From Cyanobium sp. FGCU6 (lineage in GTDB: Bacteria > Cyanobacteriota > Cyanobacteriia > PCC-6307 > Cyanobiaceae), in the NCBI GenBank assembly GCA_024958655.1, contig JANWUR010000008.1, positions 62,001 to 126,000 on the forward strand: a DNA stretch of 64,000 nt, read 5' to 3'. Shown here piece by piece: positions 9,786 through 19,925 of the stretch (the stretch's first letter is position 1; every line of letters starts with the position of its first letter). The notes below the pieces were generated by a model. It saw nothing but the letters and a program-made list of their open reading frames with translations, made no database searches and was not told where the DNA came from. The position numbers and the translations under genes were made by a program.

Positions 9786-10981
9786 TGGTGCGGCTGCTGG
9801 TGAGCACAGGGGAGGTCTCCGGGGACCTCCAGGGAGGCCTGCTGATCGAGGCGTTGCACAGGGAGGCGCGACGTCGGGCGCTGCCGCTGGAGGTGATGGC
9901 GCTGGGGGGCCGCCGCATGGAGGCGGCCGGAGCCGAACTTGTGGCCGACACCACCGCCATGGGGGCGATCGGTCTGTGGGAGGCGGTGCCTCTGGTGTGG
10001 CCCACGCTGCGGCTGCAGGCGCGCCTCGATCGTCTGCTCGCCACCGATCCCCCCGACGGGGTGGTGCTGATCGACTACATGGGCGCCAACGTGAACCTGG
10101 GCATGCGGCTCAAGCGCCGCTATCCCACTGTTCCCATCACCTATTACATCGCCCCCCAGGAATGGGCCTGGCGCATCGGCGAGGGGGGCTCCACCCGGCT
10201 GATCGGCTTCACCGATCGCATCCTGGCGATCTTCCCGGAGGAAGCCCGCTTCTACGGCGAGCGCGGGGCCTCGGTCAGCTGGGTGGGTCATCCCCTGCTG
10301 GATACCCTCCAGCATCTCCCTTCCCGCGAGCAGGCCCGCCGGGAGCTGGGCCTGCCGGCCGAGGCCCCGGTACTGCTGCTGCTCCCCGCCTCAAGGCGGC
10401 AGGAACTGCGCTATCTGCTGCCGCCGATGGCGGCCGCCGCCGCCGAACTGCAGCGTCGCCATCCGTCGCTGCAGGTGCTGGTGCCGGCCGGACTGGCGGA
10501 ATTCGAGGAGGTGCTCCAGCGGCAGCTCCGGGCCGCCGGGGTCCGGGCGCGGGTGGTGGGGGCAGCGGAAGCCGACCGCTGCCGCCCGGCCCTGTGCGCC
10601 GCGGCGGATGTGGCCCTCACCAAGTCGGGCACGGCCAATCTCGAGCTGGCCCTGCGCGGGGTGCCGCAGGTGACGGGCTATCGGGTGAGCCGGCCCACCG
10701 CCTTCCTGGCCAAGCACGTGCTCCGCTTTGATGTGCCCCATATCTCGCCGGTGAACCTGGTGCTGGGGCAGCGGTTGGTGCCCGAGCTGCTGCAGGATGC
10801 CCTGCAGCCCGCCGCGATCGTCAGCGCCGTGGAGTCGTTGCTCGATCCCGCCAGCGAGGACCGGCGCCGGATGGACGAGGGCTACCGGCAGTTGCGCACC
10901 TCTCTCGGTGAACCGGGCGTCACCGACAGGGCAGCGGCCGCCATTCTGGATCTGCTTGCTCCCGCCCCCCCGTGCGCCTGA
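9785..10981 (+). CDS. lpxB: Lipid-A-disaccharide synthase
   Basis: [24 protein letters not shown]...MGLWEAVPL-like, [11 protein letters not shown]..., [21 protein letters not shown]. Confidence 0.95.
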   Translation: MVRLLVSTGEVSGDLQGGLLIEALHREARRRALPLEVMALGGRRMEAAGAELVADTTAMGAIGLWEAVPLVWPTLRLQARLDRLLATDPPDGVVLIDYMGANVNLGMRLKRRYPTVPITYYIAPQEWAWRIGEGGSTRLIGFTDRILAIFPEEARFYGERGASVSWVGHPLLDTLQHLPSREQARRELGLPAEAPVLLLLPASRRQELRYLLPPMAAAAAELQRRHPSLQVLVPAGLAEFEEVLQRQLRAAGVRARVVGAAEADRCRPALCAAADVALTKSGTANLELALRGVPQVTGYRVSRPTAFLAKHVLRFDVPHISPVNLVLGQRLVPELLQDALQPAAIVSAVESLLDPASEDRRRMDEGYRQLRTSLGEPGVTDRAAAAILDLLAPAPPCA

Positions 10982-11694
10982 TCGTCGCCCTCCTTCTCGG
11001 CCTGCTGCTCGCGCTGGCCGGCCCCGTGGCCCCTGCCCTGGCCGCGACGGAGGAGGCGGTGCTGGCAGGCGGCTGCTTTTGGTGTCTGGAGCATGATCTC
11101 GAGGAGCTGCCCGGCGTCCTGTCCGTGGAGAGCGGCTACAGCGGCGGCAAGCTCGCCAGGCCCACCTACCGGCAGGTCTCCGCCGGCGGCACCGGCCATC
11201 AGGAGAGCGTGCGGGTGCGCTTCGACAACACTCTCCTGCGCTACGACAAGCTGCTGCGCGCCTACTGGCGCAACGTGGACCCCTTCGATGGGGGCGGCCA
11301 GTTCTGCGATCGCGGTGATTCCTATCGGCCGGTGATCTTCACCACCAGCGCCACCCAGGCCGTGGAGGCCCGCAACAGCCTGGTGGCGGCTGCCCGGGAG
11401 CTGGGCCGACCCACCACGGCGATCAAGGTGACGATCCGCCCCCTGGCCAAGTTCTGGCCGGCGGAGGACTATCACCAGAACTACGCCCGGCGCAACGGCC
11501 TCCGCTACCGCTACTACCGGTGGTCCTGCGGCCGCGATCGCCGGCTGGATGCGGTCTGGGGTAGCCGAGCCCGTGAAAGGGATCCCTGGCAACCGGCCGC
11601 CAGCGGGATGCGGCGCAAGGCCCTGCTCTCCTCGGATTCGGTGGAAATCCTGAAGGAGCCTGTGCCTGCGAATGCTGCAAATCTGCCGTCCTGA
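10972..11694 (+). CDS. msrA: Peptide-methionine (S)-S-oxide reductase MsrA
   Basis: Signal-like N-terminus then [59 protein letters not shown]. Confidence 0.93.
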   Translation: MRLIVALLLGLLLALAGPVAPALAATEEAVLAGGCFWCLEHDLEELPGVLSVESGYSGGKLARPTYRQVSAGGTGHQESVRVRFDNTLLRYDKLLRAYWRNVDPFDGGGQFCDRGDSYRPVIFTTSATQAVEARNSLVAAARELGRPTTAIKVTIRPLAKFWPAEDYHQNYARRNGLRYRYYRWSCGRDRRLDAVWGSRARERDPWQPAASGMRRKALLSSDSVEILKEPVPANAANLPS

Positions 11695-11763
11695 CGGCGA
11701 TCTGGCCTGTCCAACGCTGGAATTCTTCCCTAGCGTGGCTCCGTTCTCCTCGCCTGACCCTGT

Positions 11764-11970
11764 ATGTATCTGCTGACCATCAGGGACGGTCTGCTGACCC
11801 GTCACATCGGTCCGTTCGCATCCACCGCTCAGGCAGCCGCCCACCTCGACCAGTTGCTGCTCACCTGCGGCGACCGCGCCCACTGGCAGATCCATGAACT
11901 GGAAGCGCCGGAAGCGCATCCGGCCGCACTGCAGGTGCGCAGCCAAACCCTTCCCTCCCTGGCCGCCTGA
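11764..11970 (+). CDS. Hypothetical small protein (68 aa)
   Basis: ATG ORF in a gap between supported genes; MYLLTIRDGLLTRHIGPFASTAQAAAHLDQLLLTCGDRAHWQIHELEAPEAHP. Confidence 0.55.
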   Translation: MYLLTIRDGLLTRHIGPFASTAQAAAHLDQLLLTCGDRAHWQIHELEAPEAHPAALQVRSQTLPSLAA

Positions 11971-11972
11971 GA

Positions 11973-12245
11973 TCAGCCCAGGGGGGCGCGCGGATAGCCC
12001 CGCAGCAGACCGCTTTCGATCATCAGACCAACGCCGGCCGTGATCAGGATCAGGCCCAGGGTTCCGTACCAGAACCAGGGGCCGGCCTGGGGCAGCACGA
12101 CCCCGGAATCACTGGCCGCGAGCAGGCTCGCCCAGGTGCCGATTCCCTTGCGGATCACCGCTTCGCCGAACAGGCAGAGCCCTGCCGGCAGCAGGAGAAC
12201 GCCGAGCTGGGCTTTCACGTACCAGCGGATCTTGTGAGCGGCCAT
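11973..12245 (-). CDS. Small membrane protein, two predicted TM helices (90 aa)
   Basis: MAAHKIRWYVKAQLGVLLLPAGLCLFGEAVIRKGIGTWASLLAASDSGVVLPQAGPWFWYGTLGLILITAGVGLMIESGLLRG. Confidence 0.65.
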   Translation of the reverse strand: MAAHKIRWYVKAQLGVLLLPAGLCLFGEAVIRKGIGTWASLLAASDSGVVLPQAGPWFWYGTLGLILITAGVGLMIESGLLRGYPRAPLG

Positions 12246-12284
12246 CGACGACGGGGGTGGCGGCGGGTCCTGAACCTAGGTGGT

Positions 12285-13790
12285 TCAGGACGGCGCGCCG
12301 GCGCAGATCCAGCGCACCAGGGTGCGCACGCCGAAGCCGGTGGCTCCGGCGGGATCGCTGCCACGCCCCTTGTCGCTCCAGACGGTGCCGGCGATGTCGA
12401 GGTGGGCCCAGGCCACATCCCTGGCCACGAAATCCTGCAGGAAGAGAGCCGCGGTGATCGAGCCGCCGGGGCGCGGGCCGGTGTTCTTCATGTCGGCGAC
12501 ATGGCTCTTGAGGCCCTCGCGGTAGGACGAGCGCAGCGGCATGCGCCACAGGGATTCGCCGGCACTGTTGGCGGCGCTCACCAGCGCCTCGGCGAGCCGG
12601 TCCTCGGGGGTCCAGAGGCCGGCGATCTCCTCGCCGAGGGCAATCACGCAGGCCCCGGTGAGGGTGGCCAGATCCACCACCACGTCGGGCTCGAGCCGGC
12701 AGGCATACACGAGGGCATCCGCCAGGGTGAGTCTGCCCTCGGCATCGGTGTTGTTGACCTCGATCGTCTTGCCGTTCGATGCGGTGAGCACGTCACCGGG
12801 ATGGATGGCGCCGCCACTGATCATGTTTTCGCAGGCGGCCACGATCACGTGCACCTCCACCCCCTCGGGGCGCCTCTGCCCGAGCGCCCGGGCCGCCCCC
12901 AGCACCGCGGCGCTGCCCCCCATGTCGTACTTCATCATCTCGATCTGGGAGCCGGCCGTCTTGAGGTTGTAGCCGCCGGAATCGAAGGTGAGCCCCTTGC
13001 CCACCAGAGCGACCCGGCGGTGCACCGGGCCGGCCGGGCGATAGATGAGATGGATGAACTTCGGCGGCAGCGAGGATCCCTGGGCCACTCCCAGGTAGGC
13101 CCCCATCCCCAGGGCTTCGCATTCCTCCATGTCCAGCAGCCGCAGCTCGAGGTCGAACTCGCGGGCGATTGACTCCGCCGTTTCGGCCAGATGCAGGGGG
13201 GTGGCCACGTTCGGTGGTGAGGCCACAAGCCCGCGGGCCAGCTCCACCCCGGCGCAGTCAGCCTCCAGTCCCGCCAGACCGGCGGCGGCACCGGCCGGCA
13301 GGCCCAGCAGACTCACCTGAGCGAGTTCATTGCGGGGCTCGGGATCGCTGCGGAACCGCTGATCCACGTAGAGCGCCAGGCGCACCGCCTCGGCCATGGC
13401 GGCAACACTGCTCTGCGGTTCGAGGCCCTCCACCGGCAGCTCCAGGCCCAGATGGCCTGCGCCGGCAGCGACGGCGGCCTTCGCGGCGGCGGCGGCGGCA
13501 TTGCGCAGGGCGGCGACGTCGAAGCCGGCCGGTTCACCCAGGCCCACCACAATCAAGGTGGAGGGCAGGATGCCCAGCCTGTCGATGCTCAGGCACTGGC
13601 CTGGCTTTGCCTGGAAGCGACGCTGTTCCAGCAGGGCGCCGAGATCGGCCCCGAAGCGCTCCACCAGCGCGGCCCGGCCCGGATGATCGTCGCCGGCGAA
13701 CACGCCCAGCGCCAGGGCATCGCCCTCCCAGCCCCCGGGAGCCCCGGCGGCGGCGGCGACACCGGTGGTCTCAAGGCAGCGGATGTCCAT
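12285..13790 (-). CDS. pepA: Leucyl aminopeptidase (M17)
   Basis: VALVGKGLTFDSGGYNLKTAGSQIEMMKYDMGGSAAVLGAARAL...NTDAEGRLTLADALVYA...ATLTGACVIALGEEIAGLW. Confidence 0.96.
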   Translation of the reverse strand: MDIRCLETTGVAAAAGAPGGWEGDALALGVFAGDDHPGRAALVERFGADLGALLEQRRFQAKPGQCLSIDRLGILPSTLIVVGLGEPAGFDVAALRNAAAAAAKAAVAAGAGHLGLELPVEGLEPQSSVAAMAEAVRLALYVDQRFRSDPEPRNELAQVSLLGLPAGAAAGLAGLEADCAGVELARGLVASPPNVATPLHLAETAESIAREFDLELRLLDMEECEALGMGAYLGVAQGSSLPPKFIHLIYRPAGPVHRRVALVGKGLTFDSGGYNLKTAGSQIEMMKYDMGGSAAVLGAARALGQRRPEGVEVHVIVAACENMISGGAIHPGDVLTASNGKTIEVNNTDAEGRLTLADALVYACRLEPDVVVDLATLTGACVIALGEEIAGLWTPEDRLAEALVSAANSAGESLWRMPLRSSYREGLKSHVADMKNTGPRPGGSITAALFLQDFVARDVAWAHLDIAGTVWSDKGRGSDPAGATGFGVRTLVRWICAGAPS

Positions 13791-13855
13791 GCGTCCAGCT
13801 CAGGCGGGCCGCGATCGTAGCCAGCGGTTTCCTGCTCTCCGCTGCGCAGCGCCCC

Positions 13856-14476
13856 TCAGCCTTGATCGGCGGTGAAGGGGGTGGACCAGCGGCCGGCGGT
13901 CTCCTTGTTGAAGGGGGGCAGCCAGCGGCGGATCAGCGCCTGCTCCAGCGCCCGGCGGGCCTTCACCGCCTCCGGCACGTCGCACCAGAAGCGGATGCTG
14001 GGCCGCGCGTCGAGATCGGCGCGGCGCAGGGCTTCGCCATAGGCCGCCAGGTAGGCCTTGCAGTCGTGATCGCCCTTCCAGCGCCGGTCCGCCCGGCCGG
14101 TCTCGCCCACGTAGAGCAGCAGGGGCAGCGGCAGGTGGGGGGGGCGGTCGAGCACCAGGTAGATGGCGGCGCCGCGTTGGGGGGCCGACGGCCAGCGCCA
14201 GAAGGAGAGGCTCTGGGGCTGCAGGCCGAGGGGATCCAGGGCGCGGGCGCGAGCGATGGGATCAAGGTTCTTGTCTCCCAGGAGGGCGGGATTGATCTCC
14301 GGCAGCAGCTGGCCCTGCTCCGCGGCGGGCGCGGATGGCCCGGCGGTGAACAGAGGCCCCTGATGGGCGGCCAGCCGCTCCTGCCACGCCAGCAGCTGGT
14401 GGCGTTCGAGGGGCAGTGCCGGCGGCGGCGAGCCGGCGGCGGCGGCCCCGGGCGCGAACAGATCTCCCTGGCGCAT
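13856..14476 (-). CDS. GIY-YIG nuclease-family protein
   Basis: Start at MRQGDLFAPG (14476). GIY-YIG-like AIYLVLDRPPHLPLPLLLYVGETGRADRRWKGDHDCKAYLAAYGEAL...ARRALEQALIRRWLPPFNKE. Confidence 0.75.
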   Translation of the reverse strand: MRQGDLFAPGAAAAGSPPPALPLERHQLLAWQERLAAHQGPLFTAGPSAPAAEQGQLLPEINPALLGDKNLDPIARARALDPLGLQPQSLSFWRWPSAPQRGAAIYLVLDRPPHLPLPLLLYVGETGRADRRWKGDHDCKAYLAAYGEALRRADLDARPSIRFWCDVPEAVKARRALEQALIRRWLPPFNKETAGRWSTPFTADQG

Positions 14477-14486
14477 GGCCGTCGCC

Positions 14487-15185
14487 TCAGCGGCGGGGCC
14501 GCTGCACGGCCGGGGGCAGCACGGGGCCTGCGGCCGGCGGCAGGAACGACACCCGGCCGATCCAGCGCTCCACCACCTCGGGTGGAAGCTGGAGCCGCTC
14601 CTGCAGATCGGCCAGATCGCGGAACGGGCCGCGGGCCCGCTCCTGCAGCAGCCGTCCGCAACGGGTGGAATCCATGGCGGGCAAGGCCGCCAGCGCCTTG
14701 GCATCGGCCCGGTTGACGGCCACGGCCGGGCCAGGGGAGGGGCGCGGAGCCGGGCTGCCGTACCAGCGGAACTCGAGCAGCGGCTGCCATAGCCGCAGCT
14801 GATCAGCGTCGAGCTGCAGCACCTCCAGGAGATCCTCCGGGCCGCTGAGCTGCACGCCGGAGGACTGCAGCCGCAGCAGCAGATCCACCTGGTCGCTGCG
14901 GCAGCCCGGCAGCCGCAGCCAGTCGGCCGCGGTGGCCCGGTTCACGTCCAGGCGCCAGCCGAGGGCAGCGGCATGGCGCACCTCCTCGGCGTTGCGCAGG
15001 CGCAGGGCAGGGTCCTGACGCAGTTTCAACTCCAGCAGCTCGCGCTCCACCACGTCGTCGGCCCGCTCGCTGGGGGCGCTGGGGGCGCCGGAGCCACCTC
15101 GAACGGGGCGTTGCGAGGGAGGGAGTTGGCCGCTGGCGATCAGCAGCCTCCGGGCCAGGGGATCCAGCCAGTGCCGCTTGGCCAT
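14487..15185 (-). CDS. Helix-hairpin-helix (ComEA-like) domain protein
   Basis: Start at MAKRHWLDPLARRL (15185). Two HhH-like repeats: LDVNRATAADWLRLPGCRSDQVDLLLRLQ and VAVNRADAKALAALPAMDSTRCGRLLQERARGPFRDLADLQERL. Confidence 0.75.
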   Translation of the reverse strand: MAKRHWLDPLARRLLIASGQLPPSQRPVRGGSGAPSAPSERADDVVERELLELKLRQDPALRLRNAEEVRHAAALGWRLDVNRATAADWLRLPGCRSDQVDLLLRLQSSGVQLSGPEDLLEVLQLDADQLRLWQPLLEFRWYGSPAPRPSPGPAVAVNRADAKALAALPAMDSTRCGRLLQERARGPFRDLADLQERLQLPPEVVERWIGRVSFLPPAAGPVLPPAVQRPRR

Positions 15186-15219
15186 GGCGGCCTGAGGGGG
15201 CTGCAGGATGTTGCGCACC

Positions 15220-15927
15220 TTACTGATGCCATCCCCCTGAGGGCGAGAAATCCACCAGCCCGCGGTGCACGGCGATGGCCACCGCATGGGCGCGGTCCCG
15301 GGCCTCCAGCTTGCGCAACACGTTGGCCATGTGGGTCTTGATTGTCTGGCGGCTCACGAACAGGCGGCGGGCGATCTCCTCGTTGGTCTCCCCCTGCATC
15401 ACGCCGCCCAGCACTTCCAGCTCGCGCGGACTCAACCCCGCACGTGAAGGCGCCGCCGACCCGGCCGCGCTGCGCAGGCGCGCGTCGAGATAGCTGCCGC
15501 CGCCGCAGAGGGTGCGCAGAGCGTCGAGCCCCGCGCCCTGGCCCAGCCGCGCTTCGGCCAGCACCGCCTCGCAGCCCGCCTCGATCGCCGCCCGCAGTCG
15601 TGCCCGGCGCGACTCCTGAGAGACCAGAAGCAGGGTGCGTACGGAGGGATGGCGTCGTTTCACCTCCACCACCAGGGCACTGCCGCACCCCTGCTCAAGC
15701 TGGTCGCTGGCCACCAGCAGGCAGGGTCGGGTTTCGGCCACCAGCCGAAGGCCTTCGGCCTCGGTGGTGGCGGCGCCCACCACCCGCAGACCCTCAGGGG
15801 CACCGGTACAGAGGGCCAGCAGCAGGCCGCGATGGCCAAGGCAGAAAACCAGACTGCAGTCGGCCAGGAGTTGGCCGGCCAGCGCGTGCTGCTCGCGCCA
15901 GTGGGCCAGGAACGGGGTGAAGTCCAT
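15220..15927 (-). CDS. LuxR-family response regulator with atypical receiver domain
   Basis: C-terminal LSPRELEVLGGVMQGETNEEIARRLFVSRQTIKTHMANVLRKLEARDRAHAVAIAVHRGLVD; N-terminal receiver-like fold. Confidence 0.85.
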   Translation of the reverse strand: MDFTPFLAHWREQHALAGQLLADCSLVFCLGHRGLLLALCTGAPEGLRVVGAATTEAEGLRLVAETRPCLLVASDQLEQGCGSALVVEVKRRHPSVRTLLLVSQESRRARLRAAIEAGCEAVLAEARLGQGAGLDALRTLCGGGSYLDARLRSAAGSAAPSRAGLSPRELEVLGGVMQGETNEEIARRLFVSRQTIKTHMANVLRKLEARDRAHAVAIAVHRGLVDFSPSGGWHQ

Positions 15928-16060
15928 GGCATCCCGGGTCGGGACTCCTCAGAGTGATGTCTCCGCCATGGGGATGGGGGAATGATGCGTGGATCCGCAC
16001 TCCCCCGCCGGCGGAACCCTTCCCAGAATCGTGCCACTTGCTGCACCTCCTGATCGAGCC

Positions 16061-16384
16061 ATGGCTTTCTTCGACTCCGAGATCGTTCAGGATGAGGCGA
16101 AGCGCCTGTTCGGCGACTATCAGCAGCTGATGCAGCTGGGCGGCGACTACGGCAAGTTCGATCGGGAGGGGAAGAAGCTTTACATCGAGCGCATGGAGGA
16201 GATGATGGACCGCTACCGCGTGTTCATGAAGCGCTTCGAGCTCTCCGAAGACTTCCAGGCCAAGCTCACGGTGGAGCAGCTGCGCACCCAGCTCGGCCAG
16301 TTCGGTCTGACTCCGGAGGCGATGTTCGATCAGATGCAGCTCACCCTGGAGCGGATGAAGAGCCAGCTCGAAACCGCAGGCTGA
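16061..16384 (+). CDS. DUF1825 family protein
   Basis: [78 protein letters not shown], a cyanobacterial conserved family. Confidence 0.88.
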   Translation: MAFFDSEIVQDEAKRLFGDYQQLMQLGGDYGKFDREGKKLYIERMEEMMDRYRVFMKRFELSEDFQAKLTVEQLRTQLGQFGLTPEAMFDQMQLTLERMKSQLETAG

Positions 16385-16461
16385 GGCAGGGGTGGCGCGG
16401 AGGCCAGGCGGGCGGCTGCTTACGATCCGCCCCATACCCTGGGCGCGATGGAGAGCGGGCG

Positions 16462-17766
16462 ATGAGCGGGAGCGAGGCGGGCAGAGAGGCGGGCAGTGAG
16501 AAGGTGGGCCAGGGGTTGGCGCACGGCCTGCCTCCATGGCTCAGCCGCGGTCTGGACGACCTGTTCCCCGCCGGCGCGGCAGAGGACGCCGATCAGGCCC
16601 TGGCGGCCCGGCTCGAGGAGGCCCGGCGCCGGGGCCGGCCGCTGCGGGTGAAGCTGGGAATCGATCCCACAGGCTCGGAGATCCATCTGGGCCACTCGAT
16701 CCTTTTCCGCAAGCTGCGGGCCTTCCAGGACGCGGGCCACACGGCCGTTCTGATCATCGGCGACTTCACCGCCCGCATCGGCGATCCCACCGGCAAGAGC
16801 GCCACCCGCGTGCAACTGGGCGCGGCCGAGGTGGAGGCCAATGCCGACACCTATCTGGTGCAGCTGGGGCTCGGGCAGGATCCCGCCCATGCCCTGCTCG
16901 ATTTCCAGACGCCCGGGCGGCTGGAGGTGCGGCGCAACGGCGAGTGGCTGGCGGGCATGGACCTGCCGGCGGTGATCGAACTGCTGGGGATCAGCACCGT
17001 GGGCCAGATGCTGGCCAAGGAGGACTTCGCCAACCGCTACGGATCCGGCACTCCGATCAGCCTGCATGAGTTCCTCTATCCCCTGCTGCAGGGGTACGAC
17101 TCGGTGCAGGTGCAGGCCGACGTGGAGCTGGGCGGCACCGATCAGAAGTTCAACGTGGCCATGGGCCGCGATCTGCAGCGCCATTTCGGCCACCGGCCCC
17201 AGTTCGGCCTGCTGCTGCCGATCCTGCCCGGCCTCGACGGCGTGCAGAAGATGAGCAAGAGCCTGGGCAACACCGTGGGCCTGCGCGAGGACCCGCTCTC
17301 GATGTATTCGAAGCTGGAGAAGGTGCCCGATGCGGTGGTGAACGACTACCTCACCCTGCTCACAGAGCTGGATCTCGAGGCGCTGCCGGCCAACCCGCGG
17401 CAGCGTCAGCAGGCGATGGCCCTGGAGGTGACGCGTCAGCGCCACGGCGTCGCGGCGGCCGCCCAGGCCCAGCTGGACGCCGCCCGGCTGGTGGGCGGCG
17501 CCAGTGGCAGCGGCGCCGCCGACGCCGAGGTGCCGGAGGCTTCGCTGGCGGCGGTGAACTTCCCGGCGAAGGCGTTCTATCTGCTCAGTGCCGTGGGGCT
17601 CTGCGCCACCAGCAGTGAGGCGCGTCGCCAGATCACCGGCGGCGGCGTCCGGCTTGATGGCGAGAAGTTGGCCGATCCCAACCAGGAGTTCGCCGATGCG
17701 GCGGCGCTGGCAGGCAAGGTGGTGCAGCTGGGCCGAAAGACCTTCCGGCGCCTGGTGGTGGGCTGA
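16462..17766 (+). CDS. tyrS: Tyrosyl-tRNA synthetase
   Basis: [53 protein letters not shown]...[12 protein letters not shown]...S4-like C-terminus. Confidence 0.96.
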   Translation: MSGSEAGREAGSEKVGQGLAHGLPPWLSRGLDDLFPAGAAEDADQALAARLEEARRRGRPLRVKLGIDPTGSEIHLGHSILFRKLRAFQDAGHTAVLIIGDFTARIGDPTGKSATRVQLGAAEVEANADTYLVQLGLGQDPAHALLDFQTPGRLEVRRNGEWLAGMDLPAVIELLGISTVGQMLAKEDFANRYGSGTPISLHEFLYPLLQGYDSVQVQADVELGGTDQKFNVAMGRDLQRHFGHRPQFGLLLPILPGLDGVQKMSKSLGNTVGLREDPLSMYSKLEKVPDAVVNDYLTLLTELDLEALPANPRQRQQAMALEVTRQRHGVAAAAQAQLDAARLVGGASGSGAADAEVPEASLAAVNFPAKAFYLLSAVGLCATSSEARRQITGGGVRLDGEKLADPNQEFADAAALAGKVVQLGRKTFRRLVVG

Positions 17767-17783
17767 GGTCCTGCGACTTTGGC

Positions 17784-18215
17784 TCAGAGGCTGCGCAGCA
17801 CCCGAAGATCCTCGGCGTCGAGCGGTGTGGGGATCCCATGCCGCGTGGGGATCCCATGCCGCAGCAGCTCGGCGAAGTCACCGGCGCCGCTGAGCACCGT
17901 GAGCAGGTAAAGGCGATCCGGGACGGGGTTCTCCAGATCGTGGAGGGCCTCCTCGGGCACCATCACGAAATCGCCGCCGCTGGCGCTGATCGAGCGGTCG
18001 TCCACGTGGAAGATCACCTTGCCGCGCAGCACGAAGAACAGTTCTGCCGACCGGTGATGGACATGCGGAGGACAGCGATCGCACGGATCGTGCACCTCCA
18101 GGAACATCGTGCAGCTTCCCTGGGCCGGCTGGCTCAGCAAAGCCAGCCGGCAGTGATCACCGAGGCTGAGGCGATAGCTCTGCAGCTGTTCGGGGTGGAG
18201 GATGCGCGGCAGCAT
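17784..18215 (-). CDS. Cupin-domain protein
   Basis: MLPRILHPEQLQSYRLSLGDHCRLALLSQPAQGSCTMFLEVHDPCDRCPPHVHHRSAELFFVLRGKVIFHVDDRSISASGGDFVMVPEEALHDLEN. Confidence 0.82.
   Translation of the reverse strand: MLPRILHPEQLQSYRLSLGDHCRLALLSQPAQGSCTMFLEVHDPCDRCPPHVHHRSAELFFVLRGKVIFHVDDRSISASGGDFVMVPEEALHDLENPVPDRLYLLTVLSGAGDFAELLRHGIPTRHGIPTPLDAEDLRVLRSL
17827..17862. repeat. Perfect 18-bp tandem duplication (2 x GTGGGGATCCCATGCCGC)
   Basis: Read directly; duplicates RHGIPT in frame in the cupin protein (...LLRHGIPTRHGIPTPLD...). Confidence 0.97.
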
Positions 18216-18619
18216 CGGGGCGGCAGAGGCGGGCTCAATGTGGCGTGGATCGAGCGATCGGTCCTCAGTTTCGCCGATCCTTCGGGATTGCGTCGTTGCG
18301 CGCCCAGCAGGGATGCAGGCCATGTGCCGCGGAACCCAGGATCCCGCCGTGCTGCGAGATCCCTGGGACGGCTGATGGGGGTTGTTCAAGGCACGCAACC
18401 CTCGTTGCCGCGACCCGCTGCCGCAGGCGGTCGCCATGCCGGCGCTGCAGCCGGTCTGACGGTCGGCACTGCCGTCGGTGCCGACAGCCTCCGCCAGGGG
18501 AGCCATGACATGAAGAGGGATGGCGGCGGGCGATCAGCTCACGGGGAGGAGCTGGCCTGGCCGTTGCCGCCACGAGCCACTCAGCTCCTACGGTCAGATC
18601 CAGCCACACCTGGTCCACC

Positions 18620-19360
18620 ATGCCTGCAGCGATCGCCTCCGATCCCGCTGATCGGATCATCGTGGCTCTCGACGGCATGGAGCCCGCCCAGGCCCTGGCC
18701 TTTGCCGCTGCGCTACCGCAGCTCCGCTGGGTGAAGGTGGGCCTGGAGCTGTTCTGCGCCGCTGGCCCCGCGGTGGTGCTGCAGCTGCGCGACCAGGGCC
18801 GGCGCGTGTTTCTCGATCTCAAGTTCCACGACATCCCCGCCACCATGGCAGGTGCCTGCCGCAGCGCGGCGCGGCTCGGGGCTGAGCTGATCACTGTGCA
18901 TGCCTGCGCCGGCAGCGAGGCCCTGCGGGCGGCTCAGGCGGCGGCGACGGCGGGGGCGGAGGCGGCGGGCCTGCCGGCGCCCACCCTGCTGGCGGTCACT
19001 GTGCTGACCAGCTGGGATCCCGACCGCTTCGCCGCCGAGCTGGCGATCGGCGAGCCGGTGGCCGCCTATGTGCCGCGGCTGGCGGACCTGGCAGCGGCGG
19101 CCGGCATCGGCGGCTGCGTCTGCTCGCCCCTGGAGGTGGCGGCCCTGCGGGCGGCGCACCCCGAGCCCTTTGCCGTGGTCACCCCGGGCATCCGCCCGGC
19201 CGGTGCCGCCACCGGCGACCAGGCCCGGGTCATGACCCCCGCCCAGGCGATCGACGCCGGCGCCAGCCGGCTGGTGATCGGGCGTCCCATCGCCGCTGCG
19301 CCCGATCCGGCGGCCGCATTTGCGGCCTGCTGCGCCGAGCTGGCGGCAGCGGGCTTCTGA
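18620..19360 (+). CDS. pyrF: Orotidine 5'-phosphate decarboxylase
   Basis: [22 protein letters not shown]...[36 protein letters not shown]...[38 protein letters not shown]. Confidence 0.96.
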   Translation: MPAAIASDPADRIIVALDGMEPAQALAFAAALPQLRWVKVGLELFCAAGPAVVLQLRDQGRRVFLDLKFHDIPATMAGACRSAARLGAELITVHACAGSEALRAAQAAATAGAEAAGLPAPTLLAVTVLTSWDPDRFAAELAIGEPVAAYVPRLADLAAAAGIGGCVCSPLEVAALRAAHPEPFAVVTPGIRPAGAATGDQARVMTPAQAIDAGASRLVIGRPIAAAPDPAAAFAACCAELAAAGF

Positions 19361-19418
19361 GGCCCTCCCCAGCCGATGGCGCCGGTCCACGCCAGCATGA
19401 GGTCCCTGCACGCCGCCG

Positions 19419-19925
19419 GTGGAGCCCCTGCTGCAGCCCCTCGACCAGGCCCTGTTCGATCGCGTGGCGGCGGAAGCCGCCCGCTCACCGCGCCTGCGCC
19501 TCAACCACAACCTCCACGCCGAGCCCGATGCGGTGCAGCGGTTCCTCAACGTGCTCCAGCCCGGTACCTACGTGCGTCCCCATCGCCATCGGCGGGAGCT
19601 CCCGGGGACGGGCTTCGAGTGTTTCGTGGTGCTGCAGGGGGCGATCGGGCTGCTGCTGCTCGGGGAGGACGGCCGGGTGATCGGTCGGGAACGCCTTGAT
19701 GCCGCCGGCCCGCTGAAGGGCATCCAGCTGGCCGAGGGCCAGATCCACACTCTGGTGGCCCTCAGCGCCGATGCGGTGATGTTCGAGGTCAAGCAGGGTC
19801 CCTACGTGCCCACGGCCGACAAGGACTTCCTTCCAGGCTTCCCGCTCGAGGGCACACCCGAGGCGGCGTCCCAGGAGCGGGCCTGGCGGGCCCTGTTCGA
19901 GGGGCTCCCCGGCGCGGAGTCCTAG
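19419..19925 (+). CDS. WbuC-family cupin-fold protein
   Basis: LNHNLHAEPDAVQRFLNVLQPGTYVRPHRHRRELPGTGFECFVVLQGAIGLLLLGEDGRV; GTG start. Confidence 0.8.
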   Translation: MEPLLQPLDQALFDRVAAEAARSPRLRLNHNLHAEPDAVQRFLNVLQPGTYVRPHRHRRELPGTGFECFVVLQGAIGLLLLGEDGRVIGRERLDAAGPLKGIQLAEGQIHTLVALSADAVMFEVKQGPYVPTADKDFLPGFPLEGTPEAASQERAWRALFEGLPGAES

